Below, piece after piece: positions 10,039 to 18,632 of a stretch of 64,000 bases of DNA; position 1 is the stretch's first letter, and every line of letters begins with the position of its first letter. The DNA is from Geomonas limicola (lineage in GTDB: Bacteria; Desulfobacterota; Desulfuromonadia; Geobacterales; Geobacteraceae). The notes beneath the pieces were generated by a model. It was not told the DNA's origin and did not search any database. It worked only from the letters and a program-made list of their open reading frames with translations. Both the position numbers and the translations under genes were made by a program. The DNA is taken from NCBI RefSeq assembly GCF_014193675.1, contig NZ_BLXZ01000001.1, positions 865,351 to 929,350 on the forward strand, read 5' to 3'.

Positions 10039-10056
10039 TTATTCAGATCTGAATAA
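10039..10056. promoter_or_regulatory. Perfect 18-bp palindrome upstream of livK
   Basis: TTATTCAGATCTGAATAA is a perfect inverted repeat, 25 nt past the activator's stop codon and about 280 nt upstream of the possible livK promoter. It is a candidate enhancer site for the activator at 10081-11859. The rest of the 9726-10080 gap shows no gene. Confidence 0.45.
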
Positions 10057-10080
10057 TTATCAAACCTCCGGCGCGGCCCT

Positions 10081-11859
10081 TCAGCTCAGGCCGTATTTCT
10101 TCAGCTTGCGGGCGATGGTGGGCTGGCTCACCCCCAGGGCCTCGGCCATCTCGGCCTGGTTGTTGTGCTGCTTGAGCGCGTGGGCCAGAAGGGAGCGTTC
10201 GGCACTCTCGACCATCTGGGGAAGCGTAATGGATTCGGGCCATTGCGAGGGGATCCCCGCTTGCGTCGTGTCACTTTGGGCGACGTCGGCAGGAAGATCC
10301 TGCAGGCCGATCAACTCGGTCTCGGTCATCACCACCAGCCGCTCGCAGAGGTTCATCAGCTCGCGCACGTTGCCGGGAAAGGGGTAGGCCAAAAGCGTGT
10401 CACAGGCTGCCCGGGAGAGCCGCTTCACGGTCTTGTGCTTCTTGGCGTACCACTCGATGTAGTGCAGGATGAGCGGCAGGAGGCACTCCTTGCGCTCGTT
10501 GAGGGAAGGGACATGGATCGGGATCACCTTGAGGCGGTAGTAGAGGTCGAGCCGGAACTTCCCCTCCTCCACCATCTGCTCGAGGTTTCGGTGGGTTGCG
10601 GCGAGGATGCGCACGTTCACGTGGCGCGACCGGGTGCTTCCCAGGCGCATGATGGTTCCGTCCTCCATGAAGCGCAAGAGCTTCACCTGCGAGGGGAGCG
10701 GCAACTCGGCGATCTCGTCCAGAAACAGGATACCGCCGTCGGCGAGTTCGAAATAGCCCGGTTTTCCGCCGGATTGCGCGCCGGTAAAGGCCCCCTTGTC
10801 GTAGCCGAAGAGCTCCGATTCGATGAGCGACTCCGGGATCGCGCCGCAGTTGATCTTGATGAGCGGCTTATCGCTTCTCTCCGAGTTCTTGTGGATCAGG
10901 TCCGCGAAGAGCCCCTTTCCCACCCCCGAAGGCCCCAGGATCAGCACCGTCGATTCCACCTTGCTCACCTTGAGCGCCTGGCGCAACGCCTTGATCATGG
11001 AGGGGCTGCGGGCGATGATCTGCTGGTTTTCCAACTGCTGTTCCTGCTGCATCTCCAGCATCTGGTTGCGGAACTGGTCCTTGATGGCTTCCTGGTCCTC
11101 GAGCTCGCGCTGCAGGCTGTCGATTTCCGTGATATCCCGCTCGCTTACCACGACACGGGTGATCCGCTCGTATGCGTCGTAGACCGGGGTACCGGTGGTA
11201 ATCAGCTTGCGCCCCTCGCGCTGTTGCAAAAGGTTCACCCGTGATCCGGTGCGCAGCACCTCGAGGGTGGCCGAACGGTCGAAAACCCGCGCGTTTACCA
11301 GGTCGCGCATGTTGCGTCCCACCACGTCGGCGGCCTTTATGTTGTTGATGCGTTCCGAGGCCGGGTTGATGCGGATCACCTTGGCGTCCGCATCGCAGAT
11401 CCACAGACCGTCCGAGGAGGAATCGATGATGGTGTCGAGCTCCCGGGTAAGACCCTGGAAAAACTCCATCTGTTTCGCCATGTTCTCAAGTTCGGTGCTC
11501 TCCACGAAAACGCAGACCGCCCCCACCTGTTCCTGGTCGACCAGCATGGGGCTCACACGTGCCAGGAAGTTCGACTCGGTGCCGCGCACCGAGATCTCGG
11601 CCGCATTGCGGCTGCGCCCCAAGAGCCTCTGGGCGACCTTGGGCCACAATTCGGGAAGCACGTCGTTGAGGTGCACCCCCTGGTAAGCGCCGAAACTTTC
11701 GCGGGATACCCGGTTGGCCAGGATGACCATCCCCGAGGTATTCACCGCGAGAATGCCGACATCCATGGCGTTCACCAGCGCCTGGTAGAACTCCTCGGCG
11801 CGCAGGGGGTCGCCGCTGGGCGACAAACCGATGAGCTGTGCGGGATTTATCGTGGACAT
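10081..11859 (-). CDS. Sigma-54-dependent transcriptional activator with two PAS domains
   Basis: 592 residues: PAS domain about 20-115, second PAS about 150-255, a coiled linker, then AAA+ sigma-54 interaction domain about 290-520 and a Fis-type helix-turn-helix at the end (EMAEALGVSQPTIARKLKKY). Walker A GPSGVGKG, the sigma-54 contact loop GAFTGA and Walker B ILFLDEIAELP are intact, so it should be an active ATPase. ATG 11859 begins the first good domain; GGAGGG is 11 nt upstream, and an upstream ATG at 11958 lacks support. No receiver domain is present, so it probably senses a small ligand through PAS. It lies between livK and the aminotransferase and is the obvious regulator of both. Confidence 0.92.
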   Translation of the reverse strand: MSTINPAQLIGLSPSGDPLRAEEFYQALVNAMDVGILAVNTSGMVILANRVSRESFGAYQGVHLNDVLPELWPKVAQRLLGRSRNAAEISVRGTESNFLARVSPMLVDQEQVGAVCVFVESTELENMAKQMEFFQGLTRELDTIIDSSSDGLWICDADAKVIRINPASERINNIKAADVVGRNMRDLVNARVFDRSATLEVLRTGSRVNLLQQREGRKLITTGTPVYDAYERITRVVVSERDITEIDSLQRELEDQEAIKDQFRNQMLEMQQEQQLENQQIIARSPSMIKALRQALKVSKVESTVLILGPSGVGKGLFADLIHKNSERSDKPLIKINCGAIPESLIESELFGYDKGAFTGAQSGGKPGYFELADGGILFLDEIAELPLPSQVKLLRFMEDGTIMRLGSTRSRHVNVRILAATHRNLEQMVEEGKFRLDLYYRLKVIPIHVPSLNERKECLLPLILHYIEWYAKKHKTVKRLSRAACDTLLAYPFPGNVRELMNLCERLVVMTETELIGLQDLPADVAQSDTTQAGIPSQWPESITLPQMVESAERSLLAHALKQHNNQAEMAEALGVSQPTIARKLKKYGLS

Positions 11860-11989
11860 ACAGCCAGTTCCCTCCAGTTCCCTCACACGGCCGCGCGAGA
11901 GCCTGCGACCGTGAGCGAGCAGTAGGCCGGGCAGCATCTGAGGGGAGTTCCAGCTCATGCACCGGCCGCTTTTCAGGCATTATGCAAAT

Positions 11990-12006
11990 TTGAATCAAAT
12001 ATTCAA
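11990..12006. promoter_or_regulatory. Inverted repeat upstream of the PAS/sigma-54 activator
   Basis: TTGAAT, 5 nt, ATTCAA, in an AT-rich patch just upstream of the activator gene. It resembles in composition the palindrome at 10039-10056 and could be a second binding site of the same activator. Confidence 0.35.
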
Positions 12007-12413
12007 GAATAAATAACGCGGCGGGTCATTTCTCCGGGCTTTCGGAAAAGCCTCCGGCCCCTGCCTGATGCGCTGCTGCGGCCGTTTTCGCAGGTCCGGG
12101 ACCCGCCGGTGCCACGGGTACCACCCCGACGGCCGCCCCGCTTCGCCCGCTTCAACGGGAATCCCCTTGGCAGGCCAGCGTGCTATCCGGCACGGCCCTC
12201 TCGGCAGCTAACCTGCCGAAACTTTGTGAATTACCTTGTGATCCCCGAAGGAGCCGGGTGGTTTTGCCGCAGCGCGCCTGTGGATTGGTATGGACTTTGT
12301 AATGAAGCTCGGGCCAGGGAGTGATCGATTCGGTTTCCGCGGCACATCTGCACAGGACCTCCCTTCCGGAGGATTTCCTGAACCCATACCAGAAGGCAAA
12401 GGAGTAGAGCATC
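12007..12413. other. Intergenic region before the aminotransferase
   Basis: About 400 nt between the divergent activator and aminotransferase genes. No gene is credible. A sequence at 12286-12300 (TGG...TTTGT) is close to, but not at, the sigma-54 consensus, because the -12 GC reads GT. Confidence 0.5.
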
Positions 12414-13724
12414 ATGACATCTCGCAACGAGCAGTTGATGGAACTGCGTAACCAGCACGTTCCGGCCGGGGTGTCGCTGCTGAACCCGGCGTTCATCGCA
12501 CGGGCCCAGGGCGCCATCATGACCGACGTGGACGGGCGCGAACTGATCGACTTCGCCGGCGGCATCGGCGTGAACAACGTGGGGCACAGCCACCCCAAGG
12601 TGGTGGCCGCCATCAAGGAACAGGCTGAGAAGTTCATTCACACCTGTTTCCACGTTGCACCCTACGAGCTGTACATCGAACTGGCCGCCAAGCTGAACGA
12701 GCTTTCTCCGGGCAGTTTTCCCAAACAGACCATGTTCGCCAACTCCGGCGCCGAGGCCGTCGAGAACGCGGTGAAGATCGCGCGCATCGCCACCAAGCGC
12801 AGCGGCATCATCTCCATGGAGCACGGCTTCCACGGCCGCACCCTGATGACCATGTCGCTTACCAGCAAGGTGAAACCCTATAAGTACGGCTTCGGCCCCT
12901 TCGCCCCCGAAACCTACCGGACCCCTTCGGCCTACTGCTACCGCTGCCCCTACGGGATGAGCTATCCCTCCTGCCAGTGCGCCTGCGCCGATAAGCTCGA
13001 GGAGTTCTTCACCGGCTACGTGGCCGCCGAGCAGACCGCCGCGGTCATCGTCGAGCCGATCCAGGGCGAAGGCGGTTTCGTCACCCCGCCCAAGGAGTAC
13101 TTCGCCAAGCTGCAGGCCATCTGCAAGAAGCACGGCACCCTGCTCATCATCGACGAAATCCAAAGCGGCATGGGGCGCACCGGCAAGCTCTTCGCTATCG
13201 ACCACTGGGGCATCGAGCCGGACCTGATCACCACGGCCAAGAGCCTGGCCGGCGGCATGCCGCTCAGCGCGGTCACCGGTCGCAGCGAGATCATGAGCGT
13301 CCCGCACCCCGGCGGCCTGGGCGGCACCTACGGCGGCAACCCGCTCGCGCTGAGTGCGGCGCTGGCGGTCCTCAAGATCTTCACCGAGGATGGGCTCTTG
13401 ACCCGTGCCGAGGCGCTCGGGGTGAAGCTCCAGACGCGTTTCAAGGCGATGCAGGAGAACTACGAGGTGATCGGGGAGGTGCGCGGCAAGGGGCCCATGC
13501 TGGCGCTCGAACTGGTCCATGACCGTGAGACCAAGGCACCTGCCGGCGACCTCGCCAAGAAGCTCACCAAGGTCTGCTTCGACAAGGGGCTGGTGATCCT
13601 TTCCTGCGGCGCGTTTGGCAACGTGGTCCGTTTCCTGATGCCGCTGGTCATCACCGACGAGCAGTTGGAGCGCGGGCTGGGCATCCTCGAGGAGGCCTTC
13701 CAGGAGGTGTGCGGCAAGGCCTGA
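12414..13724 (+). CDS. gabT: 4-aminobutyrate-type aminotransferase, class III
   Basis: PLP-dependent transfer of an omega-amino group (GABA or a relative) to 2-oxoglutarate, giving an aldehyde and glutamate. 436 residues. Class III motifs: NSGAEAVENAVKIAR, HGFHGRT, IVEPIQGEGG, IIDEIQSGMGRTG, and the PLP lysine in TTAKSLAGGMPLSAV. A short Cys-rich insert, CYRCPYGMSYPSCQCAC near residues 180-196, is present. AAAGGAG lies 9 nt before the ATG. It is divergent from the PAS/sigma-54 activator. No succinate-semialdehyde dehydrogenase is adjacent; the AOR nearby could take that role. The exact amino donor cannot be read from sequence. Confidence 0.88.
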   Translation: MTSRNEQLMELRNQHVPAGVSLLNPAFIARAQGAIMTDVDGRELIDFAGGIGVNNVGHSHPKVVAAIKEQAEKFIHTCFHVAPYELYIELAAKLNELSPGSFPKQTMFANSGAEAVENAVKIARIATKRSGIISMEHGFHGRTLMTMSLTSKVKPYKYGFGPFAPETYRTPSAYCYRCPYGMSYPSCQCACADKLEEFFTGYVAAEQTAAVIVEPIQGEGGFVTPPKEYFAKLQAICKKHGTLLIIDEIQSGMGRTGKLFAIDHWGIEPDLITTAKSLAGGMPLSAVTGRSEIMSVPHPGGLGGTYGGNPLALSAALAVLKIFTEDGLLTRAEALGVKLQTRFKAMQENYEVIGEVRGKGPMLALELVHDRETKAPAGDLAKKLTKVCFDKGLVILSCGAFGNVVRFLMPLVITDEQLERGLGILEEAFQEVCGKA

Positions 13725-13755
13725 TACCCAGGTTTTGACGACTGCCGAAAAACTG

Positions 13756-13792
13756 CGGCCCCCGCCTCAATAATGAGACGGGGGCCGTTTTT
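13756..13792. terminator. Bidirectional terminator between gabT and gspB-like gene
   Basis: A 13-bp stem, 13756-13768 with 13775-13787, loop AATAAT, followed by TTTTT on the plus strand and preceded by an A-run. It should end both the aminotransferase transcript and the convergent secretion gene transcript. Confidence 0.85.
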
Positions 13793-13817
13793 ATTTCCTT
13801 AATTGTATCGTTTCCGC

Positions 13818-14537
13818 TTACCGAGCCGCCGAGGAGAGCAGCACGTCGAAAACCTGGCCGTTTCTGGAGAGCCTGACCCGGTCCTCCCTGATTTCCACCA
13901 CCCGGGCGCCGGCCACCTGGGCCCCCTCGCCGACCAGGTTGCCGTTCAGCACGGCACGGCGCAGGTTGCGCTCATCCTGCCAGGCGATTCCCGACACGGT
14001 GATATCCCCACCTCCCGTCGGCACCGTTTGCTGCACCGCCTGGGAGGCAGCAGGAGCCGGACGCTCGCGTCGCACCGAAGGGATTGGGCGTTCCGGGGCA
14101 ACGGAACGTGCCTCGCCTGGGGCCTCGCTGGCGGCTCCCGGTACTTCCTTGAGACCGGCAGCAAAAGGAGGGCGGACCGGCTGGGGAGCAGCCTTCGAAT
14201 TCGCTACCGGAGCGGGAGCGGGGAGGTTCGCGGCCGGCTGCGGAACGGGGACCGGCGTAGCCGGGGCGGCAGCGGCCGGCGCCTGCTCGACGGGTGCCGC
14301 GGAAACGGGCATGGCAGCGTGACGTCTGGCACCCAGGCCTCCCGTGACCAGATACCCGGCGCCGAGCCCGGCAACGAGCAGCACAACACCGAGGCTCACC
14401 CAGCGCAGCGGGAACCGGCGCTCGACGGCGGGGGCCCGCCGGTAACGCAGCACCTCGGGACGCAGGTCGTGGGCGGCGCCGCGGCGGCTGTTTCTGTCCT
14501 GCTCCATCTTCCGCAAGGCATCGAGGATGAGGCTCAT
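13818..14537 (-). CDS. GspB-like type II secretion assembly protein
   Basis: 239 residues. The N-terminal MSLILDALRKMEQDR is characteristic of GspB. One transmembrane helix follows (about 46-66), then a long Pro/Ala-rich stretch, then the C-terminal GspB domain (SGIAWQDERNLRRAVLNG ... VFDVLL). GspB proteins work with GspA to insert the secretin of type II secretion across the cell wall. It starts 3 nt after the GspA-like stop, so both belong to one operon. No other secretion genes are nearby. Confidence 0.85.
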   Translation of the reverse strand: MSLILDALRKMEQDRNSRRGAAHDLRPEVLRYRRAPAVERRFPLRWVSLGVVLLVAGLGAGYLVTGGLGARRHAAMPVSAAPVEQAPAAAAPATPVPVPQPAANLPAPAPVANSKAAPQPVRPPFAAGLKEVPGAASEAPGEARSVAPERPIPSVRRERPAPAASQAVQQTVPTGGGDITVSGIAWQDERNLRRAVLNGNLVGEGAQVAGARVVEIREDRVRLSRNGQVFDVLLSSAAR

Positions 14538-14540
14538 GGC

Positions 14541-16343
14541 TTAGGCGCCCCCCTTGCCGCGGACGGCGGCCGACGACTCCCCTGCCCCGCCTCCCTGCAA
14601 CGTAGGCGGGAAGAATCCACCGGCTCTTCGGTATAACAGCATGAGCGTGAGCCCCTTCGCCTTGCCATCCTCGGGCAACCCTTCCCGGCGCTGGAACTCG
14701 CTGACCGCCTCGGCGACCTTGCTGCCGGCGACGCCGTCGAGCGCTCCGCGATAGACCCCGGCCCCCAACAACAACCCCTGCAGACTCTTCAGGCGCGCCG
14801 CCTGGTCCGCCCCCTTCCTGGTGGAACCGATGTTGTGGAAATCCTTCCAGAACAGGTAGGCGGTGCCGCTCCAGACCTGGGCGAGGTCGCTGCGGCCTAG
14901 CGTAGTGCGGCCGTCGAGCGCCGGTGCAACCTGGACCGAATCCGGCCCGAGCCCCGTCAAGGCCACCACCCGGCTCCCCCCCGGGACAGTCACCTGCAAG
15001 AGGGCCGGAGCATCGAGCCGCGCCAGCGCATCCAGGTTCCCGGTGACCCGGGTCGCGTTCATGCCGCGGGATCTCGCCAGCACCGCGAGGTTCACCCCTT
15101 TAAGCGGCTCCGAGTCGAAACCCGGTACCCGCCAGATCTTCAGGAGCGCGTTAACCGCGCCGCGCAGGTTTTCCTCCTCGGACGTGGCAGCCAGCCCACG
15201 GAGCGCCTGCTCTTTCGAGAACGTCCTGGGCGGGTTCGCAGTCCCGCCCGCCGCTTTCGGGCTCCCCGCTCCAGCGGGCGAGGTGCCGCCGCCGGTTGTC
15301 ACCGGCGCTGCGGTTCCGGGTGCTGCAGCGAGTTGTTGTTCAGGGGGGCCGGAGCGCTGCGGTGCAGGCTGGGTGGCACCTTTCTGTGTCGCTGCCGCGC
15401 CACTCTGCGGTTCCGAGGCGCTGGGGACTCCCGGATTGGTTCCAGAGGCGAGCCACCAAAGAGCCACCGCGAGAACTGCCACGAGCGCCAAGGCCGCGCC
15501 CGCCCTGCCCACGGGAAACGCCCGGCCGGGTTGATCCTTACGCAGGTCGCGCAGCGAGGCAGCCGCCATGGCAGGGGTCACCTCGCGGTACTCGCTCGTG
15601 TAGGCAAGTAACAGCGCCCGGTCACAGGCAACATTGACCAGACGGGGGAGCCCACCGGAGAAGGCAAAGATCTTACGTACGGCACCGGTCGAGAAGCTCA
15701 AGGGCTCGCTCCCTCCTGCCGCGAAGCGGATCCGGTGCCGAATGTAGTCGCAGGTGTCGGTGAAGCCCATCGGTTTGAGGTGGTAGCGCACCGTGATGCG
15801 CTGGTCCAGCTGGCGCAGTTCCGGACGCGACAGGAGTTCCCGCAGTTCCGGCTGCCCCACCATGACGATCTGGATCAGCTTGGCGCGGTCCGTCTCCAGG
15901 TTCGAGATGAGCCGCAGCTGTTCCAGCACCTCGACCGAGAGGTTCTGGGCCTCGTCGATCACCAGCACCACGGTGCGACCGGAGCGGTTTTCCTCGAGCA
16001 GAAAGGCGTTCAGCGCCTGGTGCAGTTCCTGGAGGTCGTTCGAGGTTGCCGGGAGTCCGAACTCGGTGTTGATCTCGCGGAAAAGCCCCAAAGGGGAGAG
16101 CGTCGGGTTGAAGATGAGGGCGCTGCGGTGGGTCTCGCGCTCCAGCTGGTTCAACAAGGTCCGGATGATGGTGGTCTTACCGGTGCCGACCTCGCCGGAA
16201 AGCTCGATGAACCCGGCGCGGCTTTCAATGGCGAAGAGCAGGTGGGCGAACGCCTCCTGGTGCGGGGTGCTGAGGAAGAGAAACGCGGGATTCGGGGTGA
16301 GTGCGAAAGGCGGCTCCTTGAAGCCGAAATATTCCCAGTACAT
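14541..16343 (-). CDS. GspA/ExeA-like AAA ATPase with peptidoglycan-binding domain
   Basis: 600 residues. The N-terminal AAA ATPase starts YFGFKEPPFALTPNPAFLF, with Walker A SGEVGTGKTT and Walker B VVLVIDEAQNLS. A transmembrane helix lies near 300, followed by an Ala/Pro/Thr-rich linker and a C-terminal region with a peptidoglycan-binding repeat (GALDGVAGSKVAEAVSEFQRREGL). This is the ExeA/GspA plan: energy-dependent remodelling of peptidoglycan for the secretin. ATG 16343 begins the conserved part but lacks a clear ribosome site; an upstream in-frame ATG at 16400 would add residues encoded by a 7-bp repeat array, so it is rejected. Confidence 0.87.
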   Translation of the reverse strand: MYWEYFGFKEPPFALTPNPAFLFLSTPHQEAFAHLLFAIESRAGFIELSGEVGTGKTTIIRTLLNQLERETHRSALIFNPTLSPLGLFREINTEFGLPATSNDLQELHQALNAFLLEENRSGRTVVLVIDEAQNLSVEVLEQLRLISNLETDRAKLIQIVMVGQPELRELLSRPELRQLDQRITVRYHLKPMGFTDTCDYIRHRIRFAAGGSEPLSFSTGAVRKIFAFSGGLPRLVNVACDRALLLAYTSEYREVTPAMAAASLRDLRKDQPGRAFPVGRAGAALALVAVLAVALWWLASGTNPGVPSASEPQSGAAATQKGATQPAPQRSGPPEQQLAAAPGTAAPVTTGGGTSPAGAGSPKAAGGTANPPRTFSKEQALRGLAATSEEENLRGAVNALLKIWRVPGFDSEPLKGVNLAVLARSRGMNATRVTGNLDALARLDAPALLQVTVPGGSRVVALTGLGPDSVQVAPALDGRTTLGRSDLAQVWSGTAYLFWKDFHNIGSTRKGADQAARLKSLQGLLLGAGVYRGALDGVAGSKVAEAVSEFQRREGLPEDGKAKGLTLMLLYRRAGGFFPPTLQGGGAGESSAAVRGKGGA

Positions 16344-16355
16344 GTTCGAAACCAA

Positions 16356-16387
16356 TGGATAATGGACGGTGGACGATTGACAATTAA
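16356..16387. repeat. Degenerate 7-bp tandem repeat, array A
   Basis: Units TGGATAA, TGGACGG, TGGACGA, TTGACAA, then TTA. It lies just upstream of the GspA-like start. The same unit in the other orientation is seen at 16511-16538. Confidence 0.6.
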
Positions 16388-16510
16388 CTACAAAAGTCAA
16401 ACCTCTTCAGCCTGGGGCGTCCTTCTCTCTGAGAGCGTTACGCCCCCAAAGATCTAACGGCAACCACACTGGCACGAGAACAGCGGAGTACAGAGTTACG
16501 GCAACCGGGG

Positions 16511-16538
16511 ATAATTGTCAATTGCCAATTGTCAATTC
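16511..16538. repeat. 7-bp tandem repeat, array B
   Basis: Units ATAATTG, TCAATTG, CCAATTG, TCAATTC. The array ends one base before the stop codon (16540-16542) of the CAP-domain gene. Confidence 0.7.
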
Positions 16539-16539
16539 T

Positions 16540-17181
16540 TCACCTGCCTTTGGTGAATCCTGCGGCGAACTCCATGACGCACATGTTTCGATATACCGCG
16601 TGCACTCCGCAGGCGGCACCGGCCTCTTTGAAGGCGGAGGTGAAGATGTTTTTGCGGTGCCCGCGCTCCGGCACGCCGTCGTCGATGATGAGCTGCATGA
16701 CCATCTGCCGTGCGGTGTCGGGTCCGTAGCCGATGTTCTCGGCAATCCGGCCACGCCAGGTACCGTGACGCTCGATGCGCTCGCGCATGTCGCCACTGCG
16801 GTTGCCGGTGTGCCCGATCTCCCCGGTTGGCCCCTGGTCCCGCACCAGGTCAGCCGCCGCCTGGGCCATACCCGGCGACCAGGAAAGCGGAGGCAGCGGC
16901 TTTTGCTTCTCGAGAAACCGGATCGCCTCGTCGAGCGCGGCGACCCCCTCGGTGGTCACCACCAGGGCCGGCGACCCGGGCACCAGGTAGCCCCGCCCCA
17001 CGAAGTGCCGGCGCAGCTCCTTGATATAGCCCACGTAACGCAGCGGCTCCCGGCGCGCCAGGTTGGTCTCCGCAAGCATCTGCCGGGCCATTTCCTCCCG
17101 GGTCGCGGTACTCTGGGCCGTGGCACCTGTGGCGGCAAGGAGCATCCCTGCCAGAAGCAGCAACCTCGCCAGTCTTTTCAT
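16540..17181 (-). CDS. Secreted CAP/SCP-domain protein
   Basis: 213 residues with a signal peptide (MKRLARLLLLAGMLLAATGATA). The CAP domain (cysteine-rich secretory protein, Antigen 5, PR-1 fold) shows IGHTGNRSG, ENIGYG and GHRKNIF motifs; two cysteines occur near the end. Bacterial members are extracytoplasmic and of mostly unknown function. GGGGGA lies about 7 nt before ATG 17181. Its 3' end abuts repeat array B. Confidence 0.85.
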   Translation of the reverse strand: MKRLARLLLLAGMLLAATGATAQSTATREEMARQMLAETNLARREPLRYVGYIKELRRHFVGRGYLVPGSPALVVTTEGVAALDEAIRFLEKQKPLPPLSWSPGMAQAAADLVRDQGPTGEIGHTGNRSGDMRERIERHGTWRGRIAENIGYGPDTARQMVMQLIIDDGVPERGHRKNIFTSAFKEAGAACGVHAVYRNMCVMEFAAGFTKGR

Positions 17182-17232
17182 AACGTCCCCCCGGGGCTGA
17201 GCGACCTTTGGGAACGGCAGTTCTCAGGCCAC

Positions 17233-17270
17233 AAAAAGACCTCGCTCAAAAGGAGGGAAAGAGCGAGGTC
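17233..17270 (-). terminator. Terminator after the 87-residue protein gene
   Basis: On the minus strand a perfect 10-bp stem (GACCTCGCTC with GAGCGAGGTC) with a 13-nt loop is followed by TTTTTG. It ends the transcript of 17329-17592. Confidence 0.75.
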
Positions 17271-17328
17271 AACTACACATCCCCATGGATGCCAGTATAG
17301 ATCAATGGAGCGAAAAGGTGAACCGTGC

Positions 17329-17592
17329 CTAGGGCTTCCCCAGCCGTGCCTCGAAGACCTTCAGGGCCTCGGCAAGCGTCCCCTCCATGTCGTCACCGTA
17401 CACGGTGAAGTACAGGTAGGGGCCCGCGTAGTGGTGCCAGTTCAGGTCCTCCACCTGCAGCGTCCCGAGGTAGCGCTCCATCTTTTCGTACGGATAAAAT
17501 GGGTCACCATTGGGCCAGGTCCGCCTCAGTTTCTGGACCTGTGCCTCACTGAGCTCGATGCGATAGCGTACCGAAACCACCTCCGCGTTCAT
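17329..17592 (-). CDS. Small conserved-looking hypothetical protein, 87 aa
   Basis: Not recognised. 87 residues, soluble, rich in aromatic residues (WHHYAGPYLYFTVYGDD). It starts at ATG 17592 with GGAGG 4-5 nt upstream and has its own terminator, so it is likely a real gene. It follows the SRAP gene on the same strand, 33 nt away. Confidence 0.65.
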   Translation of the reverse strand: MNAEVVSVRYRIELSEAQVQKLRRTWPNGDPFYPYEKMERYLGTLQVEDLNWHHYAGPYLYFTVYGDDMEGTLAEALKVFEARLGKP

Positions 17593-17625
17593 GCGACCTC
17601 CCCTCTCACGGTCAAAAGTCCGTCC

Positions 17626-18336
17626 TCATACCTCAAACAGGTTTCCCATCGTCAACTGTCCATTATCAATTGTCCATTGCTTCACCAACTCTACACCATC
17701 GTTTCTCGGGCTGTTGGCAAGGGGCGAAACCGTCCACCCCTCCATCTCCTCGGCGCCACAGGGGCGCAACAGCGGCTTGAGCCGCGCCGGGTCGGTCACT
17801 GTGCGGTCCAGCCAGAGCTCCCCATCAGCGGGTTTGAGCAGCACCGGCATCCGTTCGTGCAGCCGGGCCACGTAGGCGTTCGCCGCGGTAGTGACGATGG
17901 CGCAGGATTCGACGACCTCCCCCTGCGGCGCGGTCCAGCTCTCCCAGAGTCCCGCAAAGACCAGGGGCGCCTGGTCCTTCAGGCGGAGAAACTCCGAAAC
18001 TTTACGCCCCCCCTGATTATTCCACTCGTAGAAGCCGGAGGCTGGGATCAGGCAGCGCCGAAACCTGAAGGCATTTCTAAAGGCCGGCTTTTCCTCGAGG
18101 GTCTCGCCGCGGGCGTTGATCATCCGGCTCCCGATGGAGGGATCCTTTGCCCAGGGCGGGATCAAGCCCCAGTGCAGCTGATCCAGGCGGTTCACTCCCG
18201 GCTCAACCTGACGGATCACCGTCACCAGTTGGGTGGGGGCTATGTTGTAACGGTCCGGGACGCAGCCGGGCTCTACGACCCCGAAGAGTTCGGCGAGAAG
18301 TCCCGGAGGGAGAAACAGTGTGAAGCGACCGCACAT
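17626..18336 (-). CDS. SRAP protein, YedK/HMCES family (SOS response-associated peptidase)
   Basis: 236 residues. The mature N-terminus is MCGRFTLF; Cys2 forms a thiazolidine crosslink with abasic sites in single-stranded DNA and thereby shields them. The other expected residues are present: Asn in YNIAPTQ, Glu in GFYEW and His in RLHERMP. ATG 18336 has AAAGGAG 7 nt upstream; an upstream extension to 18426 is not family-like and would bury Cys2, so it is rejected. The last ~15 residues (WTIDNGQLTMGNLF) are encoded by a 7-bp tandem repeat, not by family sequence. Confidence 0.92.
   Translation of the reverse strand: MCGRFTLFLPPGLLAELFGVVEPGCVPDRYNIAPTQLVTVIRQVEPGVNRLDQLHWGLIPPWAKDPSIGSRMINARGETLEEKPAFRNAFRFRRCLIPASGFYEWNNQGGRKVSEFLRLKDQAPLVFAGLWESWTAPQGEVVESCAIVTTAANAYVARLHERMPVLLKPADGELWLDRTVTDPARLKPLLRPCGAEEMEGWTVSPLANSPRNDGVELVKQWTIDNGQLTMGNLFEV
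17644..17678. repeat. 7-bp tandem repeat, array C, inside the SRAP gene 3' end
   Basis: Units TCCCATC, GTCAACT, GTCCATT, ATCAATT, GTCCATT. The array is in the same orientation as array B and codes for the C-terminal tail of the SRAP protein. Confidence 0.65.
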
Positions 18337-18632
18337 GGTGCAGCTCCTTTCTCGGCACTGATTCGAAACACCGCGGTGCGCGGTTTGTTCATGGTAGCTC
18401 AAGGCGCTGCCGACACACAACACCAAGTCGAGGTTCGCGAAGCAGATTTCTCTTCAACGATGACCACCCTTCCCCGATATCTGGTGCTGGCAGGTCCTCA
18501 AGACTCTTTCAGCGTTGTAAGAGGGACAGCGACAGCAATCCCCTTGACATATCTCCCCAAAATAGGAGAATCTGGCTCATTAGGCCGGCTCATCGACAGC
18601 AAGGTCTCAACGATACCCACCAGGAGACGGTC

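Noticed and set aside
12286..12300. Sigma-54-like promoter before the aminotransferase gene
   Set aside because: GG-N10 is followed by GT rather than GC, and the conserved -24 part is poor. Kept only as a note.
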